Shown here: piece by piece, positions 1-8,064 of the stretch
Numbering within the stretch: the first letter of the stretch is position 1
Layout: every line of letters begins with the position of its first letter
NCBI GenBank assembly: GCA_022823185.1
Contig: JAJDXQ010000023.1
Coordinates: forward strand, 1-39,528
Source: Caldilineaceae bacterium
Lineage (GTDB): Bacteria > Chloroflexota > Anaerolineae > Caldilineales > Caldilineaceae
Reading direction: 5' to 3'
Length of the DNA stretch: 39,528 nt
The notes under the pieces: model-generated
What the model was told of the DNA's origin: nothing
Databases searched by the model: none
The model's input: only the letters and a program-made list of their open reading frames with translations
Made by a program: the position numbers and the translations under genes

Positions 1-648
1 TTCGAGGCCGCGGCCATGGCAGGGCGAGCCGTCGCGCTTTACGCTTTTGCAGGGTGATTTACATTGGGGCTTGGTGGGGGCGTGCGCGTGCGCGCAGAGG
101 TCGTTCATGGTGGGATATCCTTGTTACGGGGTGCTGCCCGAGAGCCGGCCGGTTGGCTGGCGCGGGCGGGGCGATTGGTTGGTGTCGGGGGAGATCACAC
201 AAACGCGAGGATTTGTATGAACAGCATGGAACAAGTGTACGCGATCGTTCGGGCCTTGTCAATGGGGAAAGTGGGGAAACCGAGGGCAAATGCATCTGAT
301 TCTGCAGGCCGCTGCTGTTGAGATCGCGGCCAGAACAGCGCGCGAACAAGTGGAAGTCGTCTTCAGGTGGCTGCAACGCGAGGAGAAGCCGCCAGGTCAC
401 AGGCCTTTATTCGACGCATTCATTCAGAATTGCCGTCTACGCGCCATCATTCCTGCACTTTTCAATGTCTGACCCGACCTAGCGGGGAATTCGGAGGCAT
501 TCCGATGCTTTAGCCCAAGTCAGATGCATTTGCTCTGTCTTCAAACCACAGACCCCGTGCATCCCCGTCCGAATCTCATATTCACGTTTGCCCTCTACGC
601 GCTCTTGCGTCAACATGATAGCCATATACGCAATGGAAAGGAGCTCCC
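1..648. other. Stretch without a convincing gene, upstream of the SDR gene
   Basis: No reading frame here has family-like sequence or a good ribosome site. The first 57 bases are open in frame 1 and end in TGA at 55-57 (tail FEAAAMAGRAVALYAFAG), so they could be the 3' end of a gene that starts outside the window. That is too short to name. Bases 58-300 are G-rich and unusually repetitive in GTGCGCG-type runs. The last 40 bases hold the leader and the AAAGGAGC ribosome site of the next gene. Confidence 0.5.
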
Positions 649-1446
649 ATGAAACTTGCCAATAAAGTCGCGCTCGTCACCGGCGGGGCACGCGGCCTGG
701 GCCGCGCCTATGTCCTCCATCTTGCCAGGCTGGGCGCGGACGTGGTGATCAACGACGTGGACCTGAACGCGGCGCAGGAGTATGACGAGGAACTCAGCGC
801 CGAATCGGTGGCCGCAGAGGTGGAGGCGCTGGGCCGGCGCGCTCTCGGTATCGAGGCTGATGTGACCGACAAGACCGCGGTGGAGGCGATGATGCAGGAG
901 ATCATGGACACCTTCGGGCAGATCGATATCCTCGTCAACAACGCCGGCGGCATGCTTCACGCGCCGCCCAACAATAGCGCGGTCACCGCGCCGCCCGATC
1001 ACTACCAGTACATCATGGACATCAACCTCACCGGCACGATCTTCTGCTGCCAGGCCGCCGCGCCCTATATGCAGGCCGCGGGCATCGGCAAAATCGTCAA
1101 CACCGCCTCCCAGGCCGGCATCTGGAGCGGGCGCATCGGCGGCGGCATGGCCTACAAGGTCGCCAAAGCCGGCGTGATCCACTACACGCGCGTCCTCGCC
1201 GCGGAGCTGGGCCCGCACAACGTTCACGTCAACTGTATCGCGCCTGGGTTTGTGCTTTCCTCGCGGGCCGTGGCCGGTGGACGCAACAGCCCGGAGGTCC
1301 GCGACCGCCTGTTGCAGGATATCCCCCTCGGCCGCCTGGGCATGCCAGAAGACTGCGCCAAAGTTGTCGAATTTCTGGTCACCGATCTTTCCGACTACGT
1401 CACCGGCCAGTGCATCCCCGTCTGCGGCGGCTACGTCGCTTTCTGA
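649..1446 (+). CDS. SDR family NAD(P)-dependent oxidoreductase
   Basis: This is a classical short-chain dehydrogenase of 265 residues that should oxidise or reduce an alcohol/ketone group in the cytoplasm. The coenzyme loop TGGARGLG lies at residues 11-18 and the acidic D36 region after beta-2 (INDVD) favours NAD over NADP. DVT is at 71-73, NNAG at 97-100 and the structural Asn at N126. The catalytic set is complete: S154, Y169 and K173 (AYKVAK). Length is normal for the family. The start has a strong AAAGGAGC site 8 bases upstream. The cyclic amidohydrolase gene lies 175 bases downstream on the same strand, and the two may serve one pathway. The substrate cannot be read from the sequence; it resembles SDRs of sugar-alcohol or hydroxy-acid catabolism. 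Confidence 0.93.
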   Translation: MKLANKVALVTGGARGLGRAYVLHLARLGADVVINDVDLNAAQEYDEELSAESVAAEVEALGRRALGIEADVTDKTAVEAMMQEIMDTFGQIDILVNNAGGMLHAPPNNSAVTAPPDHYQYIMDINLTGTIFCCQAAAPYMQAAGIGKIVNTASQAGIWSGRIGGGMAYKVAKAGVIHYTRVLAAELGPHNVHVNCIAPGFVLSSRAVAGGRNSPEVRDRLLQDIPLGRLGMPEDCAKVVEFLVTDLSDYVTGQCIPVCGGYVAF

Positions 1447-1481
1447 GTTGTAGCGGGAATGTCCTTACTTCGCGCGGCCAC

Positions 1482-1510
1482 TTGACAATGTCCGGGAAAG
1501 GGGATTAGAT
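1482..1510 (+). promoter_or_regulatory. Candidate sigma-70 promoter for the amidohydrolase gene
   Basis: A perfect -35 box TTGACA (1482-1487) is followed after 17 bases by TTAGAT (1505-1510); TAGATG one base further on is an alternative -10. It would give the amidohydrolase gene a leader of about 100 bases. The -10 box is weak, so this is only a candidate. Confidence 0.3.
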
Positions 1511-1621
1511 GGAGCAGGCAGCGAAGCCCGGTTGCCATCTTTCAGCACAGCCTCGGGCTGTGAACTGCTGACCCCGAACGCTTCTGTCCACCGGTGAAAT
1601 GAACACGCGAAAGGTGAAAAT

Positions 1622-2851
1622 ATGCGATTCGATCTTCTGATCAAGGGCGGCGAGGTAGTTGATCCCGGCGGCGGGAAGAGCGGTCGTCTGGACGTGGCGA
1701 TCAAGCGCAACCGCATCGCCGCGGTCGATGCGGACATCCCGGCCGAGACGGCCTTTCGCGTCGTGGACGCCGGCGGCCAGTACGTAACGCCCGGACTGGT
1801 CGATCTGCATACCCACGTCAACTACGGCTGCGGTTTCTACGGCATCCGCCCCGACCCGATCGCGGCCCGCAGCGGCGTGACGACCTGGCTCGACGTAGGC
1901 TCGTCCGGCGGATACAATTTCACCGGTTTCCGGGAGTTCATCATCGAAGAGGCGCGGGCCCGCATCTTTGCTCTGCTCAATATCTCCTCGATCGGACTGA
2001 CCGCGCAGACGTGGGAGCTGGCCAACCCCGGCTACTGCGACGTGGACCTCTGTTGCCAGATCATCGATCTGAACCGGGACGTGCTGCTGGGCGTCAAGGC
2101 CCGTATCGACACCAACACCACCAGCGGCCAGGGTCTCGCCCCCCTGCGCCGGGCCCGCGAGGCGGCAGACCGCTGCGAGCTGCCGCTGATGACCCATATC
2201 GGCATGGGGCCGCCGGAGATCGACGGCGTGATGGATCTGATGCGGCCGGGCGACATCCTCACCCACTGCTTCACCGGGGGCACGATGCGGATTGTCGAGG
2301 ACTCCGGCAATCTGCGCGAGACGGTCAAACGGGCCTGGGATGCCGGCCTGGTATTGGATATCGGTCATGGCGCCGGCTCTTTCTCCTTCAAGACCGCGGA
2401 GGCGTTGATGGCGCAGGGCTACCGGCCGGACGTCATCTCCTCCGACATCCATCAGATGAGCGTCAGCGGCCCGATGTTCGACATGCCCACCTGCCTGAGC
2501 AAATTCATGTCGCTGGGCATGAGTTTCGCCGAGGTGGTCCACGCGTCCACCGAACGACCGGCGGCTGTGCTGGGGCTGGAGAAGGAGATCGGCACGCTGC
2601 GGCCCGGCGCGCTGGCGGATGTGGCGCTGTTCGAGATTCACGAGGGGGATTTCATGTTCTACGATGTCTTCATGAACCCGCGTCCCGGACAGCAGCTGGT
2701 CCGCAACACGCTGACGATCATCAATGGCCGCGAGATGGCCCACCAGTCCGATGACCCGCTCATGCCGTGGATCGAGCTTTCCGAAGACCAGCAGAGCCTG
2801 ATCGTTCAAGGCCACACGCCCCCGGCGATGGCCGCCAGCTGCAAATGCTGA
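1622..2851 (+). CDS. Amidohydrolase/deacetylase family metallohydrolase (dihydroorotase-like)
   Basis: This 409-residue protein belongs to the amidohydrolase superfamily with a binuclear metal centre. HxH (DLHTH) is at H63/H65, the lysine expected to be carboxylated is K159 (GVKAR), followed by H192 (THIG), H215 (THCF) and D275 (SSDIH). That is the full ligand set. It most resembles the group first annotated as dihydroorotase that includes Atu3266- and EF_0837-type deacetylases, which hydrolyse N-acyl or ester bonds of small acids. The N-terminal and C-terminal strands form the usual small beta-sandwich (ending GALADVALFEI). The start has an AAAGGTG site. The MntA gene begins 11 bases after its stop. 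The role as a small amide/ester hydrolase is inferred; dihydroorotase itself is less likely because no pyrimidine genes are near. Confidence 0.88.
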   Translation: MRFDLLIKGGEVVDPGGGKSGRLDVAIKRNRIAAVDADIPAETAFRVVDAGGQYVTPGLVDLHTHVNYGCGFYGIRPDPIAARSGVTTWLDVGSSGGYNFTGFREFIIEEARARIFALLNISSIGLTAQTWELANPGYCDVDLCCQIIDLNRDVLLGVKARIDTNTTSGQGLAPLRRAREAADRCELPLMTHIGMGPPEIDGVMDLMRPGDILTHCFTGGTMRIVEDSGNLRETVKRAWDAGLVLDIGHGAGSFSFKTAEALMAQGYRPDVISSDIHQMSVSGPMFDMPTCLSKFMSLGMSFAEVVHASTERPAAVLGLEKEIGTLRPGALADVALFEIHEGDFMFYDVFMNPRPGQQLVRNTLTIINGREMAHQSDDPLMPWIELSEDQQSLIVQGHTPPAMAASCKC

Positions 2852-2862
2852 TTTGAATTGAA

Positions 2863-3174
2863 ATGAGCGCCCACATCCAGATTCCCCGATTACAAATAGA
2901 CAGCTTCTGTCACCGCTGGCAGGTCTCTGAGTTGGCTCTCTTTGGTTCCGTTGTTCGCGAGGACTTCGGTCCCGACAGCGACGTGGATGTACTGATCCAG
3001 TTTCAGCCACAGGCGCGACACACGCTCCTCGATATGGCGCGAATGGAGGAGGAGCTGCGTCAGATATTCGGTCGAGATGTGGACCTTGTGGAGCGTTCAG
3101 CGGTCGAACAGAGTCGCAACCACATCCGCCGCAAGGCGATTCTGCAGTCGGCGGAGTCCATCCATGCCGCGTGA
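2863..3174 (+). CDS. mntA: MntA-type minimal nucleotidyltransferase antitoxin
   Basis: A 103-residue minimal nucleotidyltransferase. The signature GS-x10-DxD is exact: G28 S29 then D40 and D42 (PDSDVDVLI). In characterised MntA/HepT pairs this enzyme transfers AMP groups onto a tyrosine of the HEPN toxin and so silences it. The HEPN gene overlaps its 3' end by 11 bases, which is the usual order and arrangement. The ribosome site is weak (AATTGAA), and the gene starts 11 bases after the amidohydrolase stop, so it may be read from the same message. The pair has visibly lower GC than the genes around it, as expected for a mobile module. Of the toxin-antitoxin genes in this window, this is the only pair in which both partners look intact. 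Confidence 0.88.
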   Translation: MSAHIQIPRLQIDSFCHRWQVSELALFGSVVREDFGPDSDVDVLIQFQPQARHTLLDMARMEEELRQIFGRDVDLVERSAVEQSRNHIRRKAILQSAESIHAA

Positions 3175-3511
3175 CGATGGCGCGTACCTGATGGATATGT
3201 TATTGGCTGCGCAAGATGCCGCCAGATTCGCGACTGAATTAACGTTTCCGCAGTTCGAGAAAAGTCGCTTACACCAGTACGCGATTCTGAAGGCAATTGA
3301 GGTCATAGGTGAAGCTACGACACGCGTGAGCGCTGAGACGAAGAAAAACCAGCCAGACATTCCCTGGTCCGAGATCGTCGGGATGCGCAATCGACTTGTG
3401 CATGGATACTTTGAGGTGAATCTGAAGAGAGTATGGGATACCGTTCAAAATGACTTGGCCACACTGATCGATCAAGTGGAACAGATTGTGCCGTTAGAAG
3501 ATGAGCAATAG
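3164..3511 (+). CDS. hepT: HepT-type HEPN RNase toxin (DUF86)
   Basis: A 115-residue all-helical HEPN protein, the expected RNase toxin partner of MntA. The catalytic motif R-x4-H-x-Y is complete: R75 N R L V H80 G Y82, where Y82 is the tyrosine modified by MntA in studied pairs. Upstream helices carry the family-like segments [15 protein letters not shown] and [18 protein letters not shown]. The chosen start is the ATG at 3164, inside the end of mntA, giving an 11-base overlap and the right family length; a longer frame starting at 3077 would add 29 residues with no family likeness. No frameshift or missing active-site residue is seen, so the toxin should be functional. Confidence 0.9.
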   Translation: MPRDDGAYLMDMLLAAQDAARFATELTFPQFEKSRLHQYAILKAIEVIGEATTRVSAETKKNQPDIPWSEIVGMRNRLVHGYFEVNLKRVWDTVQNDLATLIDQVEQIVPLEDEQ

Positions 3512-3549
3512 CGCATCACGAAACCGCCACCAACTTGAGGAGCACAATA

Positions 3550-3972
3550 ATGTCCGCACAGATTCCCGATACACACGTTGACCTTCTGAACGGCCCCGTT
3601 TTCGCCGTCCTGACGACCATCTCCCCCTCCGGCGGGCCGGAAAACACGATTGTCTGGTGCTCGTGGGACGGCACACACGTCCTCGTCAATACGGCCGAAG
3701 GGCGCCGCAAACCGCAAAATGTTCGCGCCAATCCCAAGGTTGCTCTGACGGCTTTGGACCCGGAGGATGCCTACCGTTGGATCGATGTGCGCGGTGTCGT
3801 TGAGGAGATCGTGCCCGATCCGGACCTTGCCAACATCAATGCCCATGCCAAGGTGTACGCGGGAGCCGACGAGTACTACGGGAGCGTCATGCCGGCCTCG
3901 ATGAAAGGGACGGAAGAGCGGGTAATCTTCAGGATCAAGCCGCAGCGGGTCGTGACGTTTCCCCCCACCTAA
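3550..3972 (+). CDS. PPOX-class flavin/F420-dependent oxidoreductase
   Basis: A 140-residue split-barrel protein of the pyridoxamine 5'-phosphate oxidase-like class that binds FMN or F420. The typical opening ([20 protein letters not shown]) is followed by the strand pair carrying [10 protein letters not shown], by [15 protein letters not shown] at about residues 57-71, and by RGVVEEI. The GR-KPQN-R pattern is typical of the F420-type subgroup. The ATG at 3550 is chosen because GAGGAG lies 7 bases before it; a TTG 15 bases earlier has nothing. The gene follows hepT by 38 bases but has higher GC and is probably unrelated to it. It faces the GNAT gene tail to tail. The substrate is unknown. Confidence 0.85.
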   Translation: MSAQIPDTHVDLLNGPVFAVLTTISPSGGPENTIVWCSWDGTHVLVNTAEGRRKPQNVRANPKVALTALDPEDAYRWIDVRGVVEEIVPDPDLANINAHAKVYAGADEYYGSVMPASMKGTEERVIFRIKPQRVVTFPPT

Positions 3973-3981
3973 CCTGCGGCT

Positions 3982-3994
3982 GCCGGGGACCGGC
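3982..3994. terminator. Short hairpin between converging genes
   Basis: GCCGG (3982-3986) and CCGGC (3990-3994) form a 5-bp GC stem with a 3-base loop, in the 31-base gap between the PPOX and GNAT stop codons. There is no T-run, so it is a weak terminator candidate at best. Confidence 0.25.
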
Positions 3995-4003
3995 TACTGC
4001 AGC

Positions 4004-4531
4004 TCACTGACCATTGGAGACGCGATCAGTCAGGTCCAGGACCATGATCGCCATGCTGATCCCTCTCTCCGTGCGTGCGCCGATCCGTCGAAAGCGGTAA
4101 CGCAGATAGAACTGTTCGGCGTGGGCCGTTTCGAGGATGATCTGCCGGCAGCCTTCCTGCCGTGCGATATCGATGGCGCGGTCCAGCAGCCGGGGGCCCA
4201 GTCCCTGGTTCTGGCAGGCGGGGGCGACGGCCAGCGTCGTGATATTCAACACCTGGCCGTCGGGCTGGTGGCTCTCCTGCGGGTCCTCGTCCAAGGCGGG
4301 CTCGCGCAGCTCAACCCACTTCTCCGTGGTCAGATAACCGGCGATGAACGGGGTTTCGCCGGCGCTCGACCCCTCGAGCACCGCGCAGCCTTGTGGAAAG
4401 GTCACCAGGCGGCTGCGGATAATCGCCGGCTCCTCTTGCGCGCCGTACGCGCCGAAGATCTCCTGATCCAGCGCCACAATGTCCGGCCAGTCCTCCAGCG
4501 CGGCCGGACGCATCCAGTATTGTTCGGTCAT
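4004..4531 (-). CDS. GNAT family N-acetyltransferase
   Basis: A 175-residue acetyl-CoA-dependent N-acetyltransferase. Motif A, which grips the pyrophosphate of acetyl-CoA, is visible as NITTLAVAP (96-104) followed by Q107 N Q G110 L G112. Motif B follows around residues 127-145 (RQIILETAHAEQFYLRYRF), with the late tyrosine typical of the family. Length is normal. It is the last gene of a leftward run that begins with the DUF362 gene, and starts 15 bases after the creatininase stop with no clear ribosome site, so it is probably translated by coupling. The acceptor amine cannot be told from the sequence. Confidence 0.88.
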   Translation of the reverse strand: MTEQYWMRPAALEDWPDIVALDQEIFGAYGAQEEPAIIRSRLVTFPQGCAVLEGSSAGETPFIAGYLTTEKWVELREPALDEDPQESHQPDGQVLNITTLAVAPACQNQGLGPRLLDRAIDIARQEGCRQIILETAHAEQFYLRYRFRRIGARTERGISMAIMVLDLTDRVSNGQ

Positions 4532-4546
4532 GTCTGATCTGGACCG

Positions 4547-5389
4547 CTACTGGCCGGAAGCACCGGTTTCAGGCGAAATGTGATCTTTGCGGGGATTGAT
4601 CGCGACGGTGCGGAATTCACGAACCAGCTCGACCAGCCCTTCCACCGCGGCCTCAAGAAACTGCTCGCCCTTTGCGCGCGTGGCGGCTGTGGCGTCACCG
4701 AGAACGCCGCTGTCGGTCAGCGAACTCCAGTACGGCCACAGGTTGGCGACCGAGCCGTCCTCGCGTTTTCCCATCAGCAGATCGGTCTGGAAGCTCGGCG
4801 ACAGCGGTGAACGCTCATCGACCGCCTTGTCCATCTGCACCAACTCCTCAGCCAGGGCCAGATAGAGGGCTGTCTCGTACTCTCCGGCGTGGGAGGTGCC
4901 GCCAAAGTCGGACGAGCGGATCGCATTGCCCTCCTCCCGTCCTTTGCGAACGCCCCAGTGGTTGACCGATGCGCAGAGGGTCTTGCCTTCGGTTTCGAGC
5001 ACGGTCAGACGGGCGGCCATCTCGACCGGCGCGGTGTTGCTGCCGTGGCCGTTCACCATCAGTATGCGCTTGAAGCCGTGGTGGGCGAGGCTGACGCAGA
5101 CATCGCGCACGTAGTTGATGAAGGTGTCCCAGCGAATCGTGATCGTGCCGGGGAAGTCCATGTGGTGGGGGCTGTACCCGTGGCTGATCGGAGGGATCAA
5201 CACCGCCTCGTCTGGGATGCGCGCCACCGCCCGTTCGCAGATCCCCGTGCAGAGCCGCACGTCGGTGTCGATCGGCAGGTGGTAGCCGTGGTCTTCGTAA
5301 GTGGCAACCGGCAGTACCGCGACCCGGCCGGAATAGGCTGCCTCGCGGCAGGCGGACCAGGTCATCTCAGCATAGCGGTAGGTCGTCAT
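4547..5389 (-). CDS. Creatininase family amidohydrolase
   Basis: A 280-residue metal-dependent amidohydrolase. The family motif reads ATYEDHGYHLPIDTD, giving metal ligands E32, H34 and D43; VNGHGSN (113-119) supplies H116 and HAGEYET (168-174) supplies E171. This is the complete ligand pattern of creatininase, which opens a cyclic amide. Related enzymes act on formamidopyrimidines and on the mycofactocin precursor, so the exact substrate is open. The start is preceded by GAGGAGAG. The gene sits 79 bases after the large membrane-anchored protein and 15 bases before GNAT. The neighbourhood of a second amidohydrolase and a DUF362 protein suggests use of a cyclic amide or ureide, by inference. 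Confidence 0.92.
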   Translation of the reverse strand: MTTYRYAEMTWSACREAAYSGRVAVLPVATYEDHGYHLPIDTDVRLCTGICERAVARIPDEAVLIPPISHGYSPHHMDFPGTITIRWDTFINYVRDVCVSLAHHGFKRILMVNGHGSNTAPVEMAARLTVLETEGKTLCASVNHWGVRKGREEGNAIRSSDFGGTSHAGEYETALYLALAEELVQMDKAVDERSPLSPSFQTDLLMGKREDGSVANLWPYWSSLTDSGVLGDATAATRAKGEQFLEAAVEGLVELVREFRTVAINPRKDHISPETGASGQ

Positions 5390-5452
5390 TCTCGCTCTCC
5401 TCTCAAAGTTTCTGGTTCTGTGCCCCGGGCTGACCGTCAGCAGAGAGACAAC

Positions 5453-5473
5453 ACTGAAACAGTTCGTTTCAGT
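5453..5473 (-). terminator. Hairpin at the end of the 835-residue protein gene
   Basis: ACTGAAAC (5453-5460) and GTTTCAGT (5466-5473) form a perfect 8-bp stem with a 5-base loop. The stem includes the stop codon of the leftward gene (5469-5471). On the leftward transcript it is followed by GTTGTCTCTC, a poor T-tract. It may act as a partial terminator or mRNA 3'-end stabiliser before the creatininase gene. Confidence 0.45.
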
Positions 5474-7976
5474 TCACCCATACGGCTGCATAACAGTGGG
5501 CAAAATCGTGCGTCACCAGCCTCTGCCTGCCCCCGTTCAAGGGGATCAGATGGATGAAGCCATCATCAACGCGAACCATCCACGCGCCGTCTTCCGAGAG
5601 GTCATATCCGGGAAAGGCCAGGGAAGACTCGGATGAATAGGTGAGGATTTCGCCGGTCTGGTTGTTGTGGAGATGCAGATGCCAGCCGCTGGCGCGTCGT
5701 TCTATGCTGTGGACGAAGAGCCAGCGTCCATCTGCGGAGAGTCGCAGCGACCGGTACGGCTCAAGGGGATCTTTGACCTGCAGCACCTCTGAGAGCTCGT
5801 CTGTGGCAAGGTCGTGGACGAAAACATGGGCGGCCTCCCTGCCCGTGCCTCCCTCCACCTGCACCCCGACGAACAGCCGGTCCGGCATGGCAGGATGCGC
5901 CGCCAGCGCGACCGGGGAAACCCGCGCCGGAGTCGTCGCTGTCTGCAGCGCGTCTGCCAGTCTCTCCGCCTCCACAAGCGTCCTCAATTCAAGATCGGGC
6001 AAAGTCATCACCGCCACCCGCATGTCTTCGTCCGGCTGAACGAAAGCAAAGCGGCTGTTGTCCAACCACGTAACGGACCGGCCGTGCGCGATCGGCCTTT
6101 GCGGCTCTCCCTCTTCGTTGCCAAGCCACAGCACGCCGTCCCCGTGCGAAACAATCGTCTTCTCCCGGTCAGGCGACCAGGTCGGCCAACCGTCCAGGGA
6201 CCGAATTGCGCACGCGCCGCCGTCGCACTCCGCAGGATTCAGATAGGTGAAGCGGACAGACGGACGCTGGCGGGTGTTATAGGCGTAGAAGAGAATCCTG
6301 TCTGCAGTGTTCTCCACTGCAAAAAGGGTGACATGATTGGGGCGGTAGGTGACCTCCTGCACCTGTCCCTGACGCCAGATCTGGACTGGTGGGCCTGACT
6401 CGGCCGCGTCGGTTTCGCCCAATCTTTGCAGCAGAACCCCGTTATCGTCGGGCAGAGAATACATGAGGCGGAACCGGCCGTTATGGTCCTCCTGGATGAG
6501 TTGATCATCCTGCACGTCGTAACGGTACAGGTGGGCGGTGCTGGACCGTTCCGCCGTGCAGAGCAGTTGCAGATCTTGCTGGGGCAGAGCGCTGCCCGGG
6601 GGCGCGTCCGCGGCCAGCTGCTGGTCAGCGTATCGGATCCAATTGCCCTGAATCCACCGGGTGTAGCTTCCCTGTCTTGTCTGCCTTGCGCTAATCGGGA
6701 GGGTGCTGAGCAGCCACGGCCGATAGGTGTCGTAGCGAAGCAGCAGGCGTTGCAACGAGGCTGGCGAACGCTCCGGATTGGTGGCCAGGATAAAGTCCAC
6801 GAGGCTATGGACAATTTTCTGGATCTGTGGGGTGATGTTGTTGTAGGAGCGCTGGAGATAGACCCAATGCAGGTTTGTCACGTTGTGAATCGAGCCCTGC
6901 AAGATATCCTCATAGTCGGAGGGGGTCAGCGGCCACGGCGCCAGCCCCAACTGGCTGAGCTGCTTATCCACCAGGGCGCGAAAGAAAACGATCTTTTCAC
7001 AACAGCGCCAGTTGACGAGGTCGGCGATTCCGCCGCCCACGATCAGCGGCGCATAGCCGGCGCGCACTGCTTGAAAGCCGGCCTCATCCACCGGGCTGCC
7101 GATGAGGCTCGGCGTCGGCAACACCAGACCCGACCAGCCGGCGCCCCTGCTAATTGGAGACGCATGGGACATCCCCTTCCAAAGAGGTCCGCGGGATACA
7201 CCTTCGCTCATGCGAGCGAGCGGGCCGGACTCCGTGGAGAGCTCCACCTTCAGCCGCCAGGCGCGGCGGCAGCGCAGGCCGTCCAACTCCCTGCAGACTG
7301 CGACCAGCATCTCGTCCCACTCGTCCGCCAGCCGCTCGACCGTTGGCGCGTCCCGTTCCGGGTATTCGACCGTCAGATAGCGGCCTGTGAACGTCCGTTT
7401 CTCGCCCCAGAAGGAAGGATAGGCGGGGACCAGGGCCCAGCCGGTCGTTTCGTCCCGGTAGGTAACGATCTGGTGAAGCGTTATGGGCGAGCCGTCCGCG
7501 CGCACGTAGGGGAAGGCCAGGGTGACGGTCGCCATCCGCCAGTCGGACGTGAAGGTGATGTCAGCCACATCGCCGGTGGGCGGCGCTTCGTCAGCGCCGC
7601 GGTTAAGGGTCAAGTCGAAATAGGGGCGGTCCCAGCGCGCGCCGCTAAGAAGCATCTCCTTCTGGGTTCTGCCCCAGTTTGGGTAGTCCGGCGAGATCAT
7701 GCTGCCGAATAGGGCTCCGTCGAGCTCGCGCTCGGCCTGCTGCACGAGCCCATGCATGGACAGAACCTCGGCTTCGACGGCGGCGGAGACAGCGTTCAAC
7801 CGTTCCTGCAGAACGTAGCGCACCACCAGGATGACCGCCGCCACGACCAGAAGAGCAACCAGGGCCGATAGCCACCGATTCCGGCTGCGGCGTTGCGGCG
7901 CCCTCGCGATTATCTCCGGGGCCTCTTCCTGGACCCGGCCCTCTTCATCTTCCAGCGTTCTCCATTCGAGTCCCAT
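5469..7976 (-). CDS. Large membrane-anchored protein with propeller-like C-terminus, function unknown
   Basis: This 835-residue protein has an acidic cytoplasmic tail (1-29), an arginine-rich stop (RRSRNR, 29-34), one transmembrane helix at about 35-55 and then a long outside part. Residues 60-460 are unrecognised; they are rich in W and Y and contain several cysteines (C-x8-C near 230, CC near 325). From about 470 to the end the sequence alternates short strands such as STAHLYRYDVQDD, WPTWSPDREKTIVS, RSLRLSADGRWLFVHS and YDLSEDGAWMVRVDDG, which look like WD40/TolB-type beta-propeller blades. No enzyme motif was found. No ribosome site precedes the ATG at 7976; a later start would remove the helix, so this one is kept. 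It lies between amidohydrolase and creatininase genes, perhaps only as a passenger. Confidence 0.8.
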   Translation of the reverse strand: MGLEWRTLEDEEGRVQEEAPEIIARAPQRRSRNRWLSALVALLVVAAVILVVRYVLQERLNAVSAAVEAEVLSMHGLVQQAERELDGALFGSMISPDYPNWGRTQKEMLLSGARWDRPYFDLTLNRGADEAPPTGDVADITFTSDWRMATVTLAFPYVRADGSPITLHQIVTYRDETTGWALVPAYPSFWGEKRTFTGRYLTVEYPERDAPTVERLADEWDEMLVAVCRELDGLRCRRAWRLKVELSTESGPLARMSEGVSRGPLWKGMSHASPISRGAGWSGLVLPTPSLIGSPVDEAGFQAVRAGYAPLIVGGGIADLVNWRCCEKIVFFRALVDKQLSQLGLAPWPLTPSDYEDILQGSIHNVTNLHWVYLQRSYNNITPQIQKIVHSLVDFILATNPERSPASLQRLLLRYDTYRPWLLSTLPISARQTRQGSYTRWIQGNWIRYADQQLAADAPPGSALPQQDLQLLCTAERSSTAHLYRYDVQDDQLIQEDHNGRFRLMYSLPDDNGVLLQRLGETDAAESGPPVQIWRQGQVQEVTYRPNHVTLFAVENTADRILFYAYNTRQRPSVRFTYLNPAECDGGACAIRSLDGWPTWSPDREKTIVSHGDGVLWLGNEEGEPQRPIAHGRSVTWLDNSRFAFVQPDEDMRVAVMTLPDLELRTLVEAERLADALQTATTPARVSPVALAAHPAMPDRLFVGVQVEGGTGREAAHVFVHDLATDELSEVLQVKDPLEPYRSLRLSADGRWLFVHSIERRASGWHLHLHNNQTGEILTYSSESSLAFPGYDLSEDGAWMVRVDDGFIHLIPLNGGRQRLVTHDFAHCYAAVWVN

Positions 7977-8064
7977 GGGGTTTTTTGTGGCCCGCGGTCA
8001 GTGTCCACGGGCCTTGCAGGCTCCGAATCCTGCGCGATACGGCCTCCGCAATCTGCCTCGCTCG

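Noticed and set aside
54..472. Several overlapping small open frames on both strands near the left edge
   Set aside because: They lack family-like sequence and clear ribosome sites and overlap one another, so none can be supported.
1505..3010. 501-codon open frame on the minus strand opposite the amidohydrolase and MntA genes
   Set aside because: It is a mirror of a GC-rich coding strand: the plus-strand frame has all metal ligands, and the minus-strand product has no family-like motif.
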